This document shows positions 62,658 to 64,000 of a DNA stretch of 64,000 nt, piece after piece. The notes below the pieces were generated by a model. That model was not told the DNA's origin, did not search any database, and saw only the letters and a program-made list of their open reading frames with translations. How positions within the stretch are numbered: position 1 is the stretch's first letter; every line of letters begins with the position of its first letter. Made by a program: the position numbers and the translations under genes. Source of the DNA: an uncultured Chlorobiaceae bacterium (GTDB lineage Bacteria; Bacteroidota; Chlorobiia; Chlorobiales; Chlorobiaceae); NCBI GenBank assembly GCA_903882665.1, contig CAIRXW010000038.1, forward strand, positions 1-64,000, in the 5' to 3' direction.

Positions 62658-63157
62658 TCACTTACCCCTTTCGTTGAAACTCCATGATATCCGGCGCTCT
62701 TTCCCATCGAGAGTGCAGTCGAAGTGCTGAAGGAGTTCGGTGCCGATAACGGCTTTGGTGTTGGTCCTGTTCAGGGTCATATCGACGGGCGGTTCCCAGT
62801 TCGCCGGAGAGTGTGCCGAACTCCATAGTAAAAGCCCTGCCTCCAAGAGCGGTTTCTATTGTGTAGGTCGGGGAGGTGAAGTGGCCGTTAAAGGGGTGAA
62901 AGTCGGCTTTTTGGCCTGTTTGCGCCATGCCGGCAACGAGCGCCGGGGAGAATGTCGATGGGAATTCCGGCCAGATCGCTGAGTTGCCTGGTTGTGAAAC
63001 CCATGAATTGAGCCGGGGTGGTGTGGCGCTCACCCCCAAAGCTGAAGGGGTGGGAGGAGATGCTTGCTGGCGATCCGGTATCGATAAGGGCCATCTGATC
63101 TCCAAGCGGGAGCGTGATGTGCCCCTTATTCTGGAGAAAATGGAGTGTTACTGCCAT
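62658..63157 (-). pseudogene. Retropepsin-like aspartyl protease-type gene with two frameshifts
   Basis: On the minus strand from ATG 63157: MAVTLHFLQNKGHITLPLGD QMALIDTGSPAS carries the aspartyl protease D-T-G motif (about residues 27-29). After about 65 codons the frame shifts; the middle reads VAGMAQTGQKADFHPFNGHF TSPTYTIETALGGRAFTMEF, and then a second shift leads to PPVDMTLNRTNTKAVIGTEL LQHFDCTLDGKERRISWSFN, with the late VIGTELLQHF typical of retropepsin-like proteins. Joined, the product would have about 165 residues. Likely a decayed gene. Confidence 0.7.
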
Positions 63158-63727
63158 GGCTCTTTTTTTGAGTAGTTATGTCAGTCTGAATAGGGGAGTG
63201 AACTGATCGTTGTTTCAGGTCGCTTTCTGCTGGTGCTTCTTATCATGGAAGTGTGTGCAGCCTCTGACTGTATGTATCATGATACAATACTTTTACAATA
63301 TGGAAGATTATTTTTTCCTTTTTTTGAGTCGGCTTCACACTATCGGCACTGTTTTCAGAGGATTAAAGCATTGGTTTTCAAAGTGAAGATTTTTAAAGCC
63401 GATACTATCTATATTGCTGTGTTGTGAGAAATATATCTTGTATTGTGAATGTATTTACGTAAATACATATTGAATAAAAAATATAAATACTTTTTTATAG
63501 TCAAATAGTTTCAATAAAAATAGTTATGGTAATGGACTTTCAGGCGAAGCAAGTGATATTTGTGGCTGAGCTCGATTTAATTAGGGCTTGAACGTTTTAG
63601 TGTCAGTAAGAAATGATGGTAGTTGAAGGGTAGTCGACGATTGCTGCTTTAAGCAACGGCAAGAATTTTGTAACCGGTTTTATAACTCGACAAGCCACAT
63701 GGTTGTTCTGTGGCTCGTCAGGGAATG
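63158..63727. other. AT-rich gap, no gene recognised
   Basis: About 570 bases. A 64-codon open frame at 63233 has no ribosome-binding site and no recognisable product. The stretch around 63440-63540 is very AT-rich. No hairpin or repeat stood out. Confidence 0.45.
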
Positions 63728-64000
63728 TCAAACCTCACCCATTTCTCTCAATAAATCAGGATGACGATCCACAAGTTTGAGAAGTTTTACGAGTGGTGCA
63801 GGAGGACGTGTTTCGCCTCGTTCATATCTTGAAAAGGCTACTTTTCCAACGCCAAACATTTTTGACAGTTCAGTCTGAGTCAGATGAAGTTTTTTTCGGA
63901 TACGTCGAATATCAGCCCCGACATCACCCTTTACAGTTCGCAAAAGTCCAGCCTGAGCCTCGGTATAACGTCTGTAACTCTCCGCGTCCCAAACACCTTC
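63728..64000 (-). CDS. MqsA-type antitoxin, C-terminal part (runs off the window)
   Basis: The frame is open to the right edge: EGVWDAESYRRYTEAQAGLL RTVKGDVGADIRRIRKKLHL, then TELSKMFGVGKVAFSRYERGETRPPAPLVKLLKLVDRHPDLL (quoted in part: FGVGKVAFSRYERGETRPP). This is the C-terminal XRE-type helix-turn-helix of MqsA/YgiT antitoxins; the zinc-ribbon N-terminus must lie right of the window. The MqsR toxin gene normally precedes it. An ATG-less start at 63943 is therefore not the real start. Confidence 0.82.
   Translation of the reverse strand, partial: EGVWDAESYRRYTEAQAGLLRTVKGDVGADIRRIRKKLHLTQTELSKMFGVGKVAFSRYERGETRPPAPLVKLLKLVDRHPDLLREMGEV

Overview
The window looks like chromosome of a green sulfur bacterium (Chlorobiaceae, Chlorobium/Pelodictyon type). 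That is an inference from overall protein character, the complete recC-recB-recD locus and the density of toxin-antitoxin relics; no rRNA, tRNA or photosynthesis gene is present to prove it. The region is accessory-rich, with many decayed genes.

1-20.5 kb: an extracellular contractile injection system (eCIS, Afp/PVC type), all on the + strand and tightly packed: sheath (5' end cut off by an IS3-family element at the left edge), two tube proteins, a DUF5908 small protein, a LysM tube/spike adaptor, a VgrG-like spike, a PAAR tip, a gp25 baseplate protein, two very large baseplate proteins (J-like and Afp12-like), a tape-measure protein and an AAA+ ATPase. Two predicted cargo proteins follow. 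Each has an N-terminal DUF4157 (eCIS_core) domain and a second HExxH metallopeptidase motif near the C-terminus, and each is followed by a small beta-rich partner. The tail terminator (Afp16 type) and fibre are not in the window.

20.5-32 kb: a loose array of mostly single-gene units (Sel1-repeat protein, CPBP membrane protease, several SAM methyltransferases, SDR enzymes, transglutaminase-like, VOC, two HAD hydrolases, YccF), mixed with DUF4160/DUF2442 toxin-antitoxin-like genes and relics of hicB and recC.

32-50 kb: a DNA repair and defence island. A recC 5' relic is followed by two decayed AlbA_2/Schlafen-type genes flanking an AbiE-type toxin-antitoxin pair, an orphan hicB, and then a RecQ helicase fused to a phosphoribosyltransferase, a DprA-like protein and recC, apparently one operon. 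A hipBA module on the opposite strand and a RhuM relic separate recC from recB-recD. Pieces of recC lie at four other places (about 23.2, 25.6 and 32.1 kb; the 25.6 kb copy joins the start of recC directly to its end), and a promoter-shaped sequence is repeated three times nearby. The region seems to have been rebuilt repeatedly around recC.

50-64 kb: three small secreted proteins of one family (one with fifteen 12-nt repeats), an intact AlbA_2 protein with two winged-helix repeats, an orphan PAS/GAF histidine kinase, an HU protein overlapping recD2, a MazEF-type pair, then a graveyard: a broken PLD/DEAH helicase deleted into a RelE-type toxin, its HigA-type antitoxin with an early TGA, a twice-frameshifted aspartyl-protease-like gene, and at the right edge the C-terminal part of an MqsA-type antitoxin. 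All identifications were made by eye; no searches were run.
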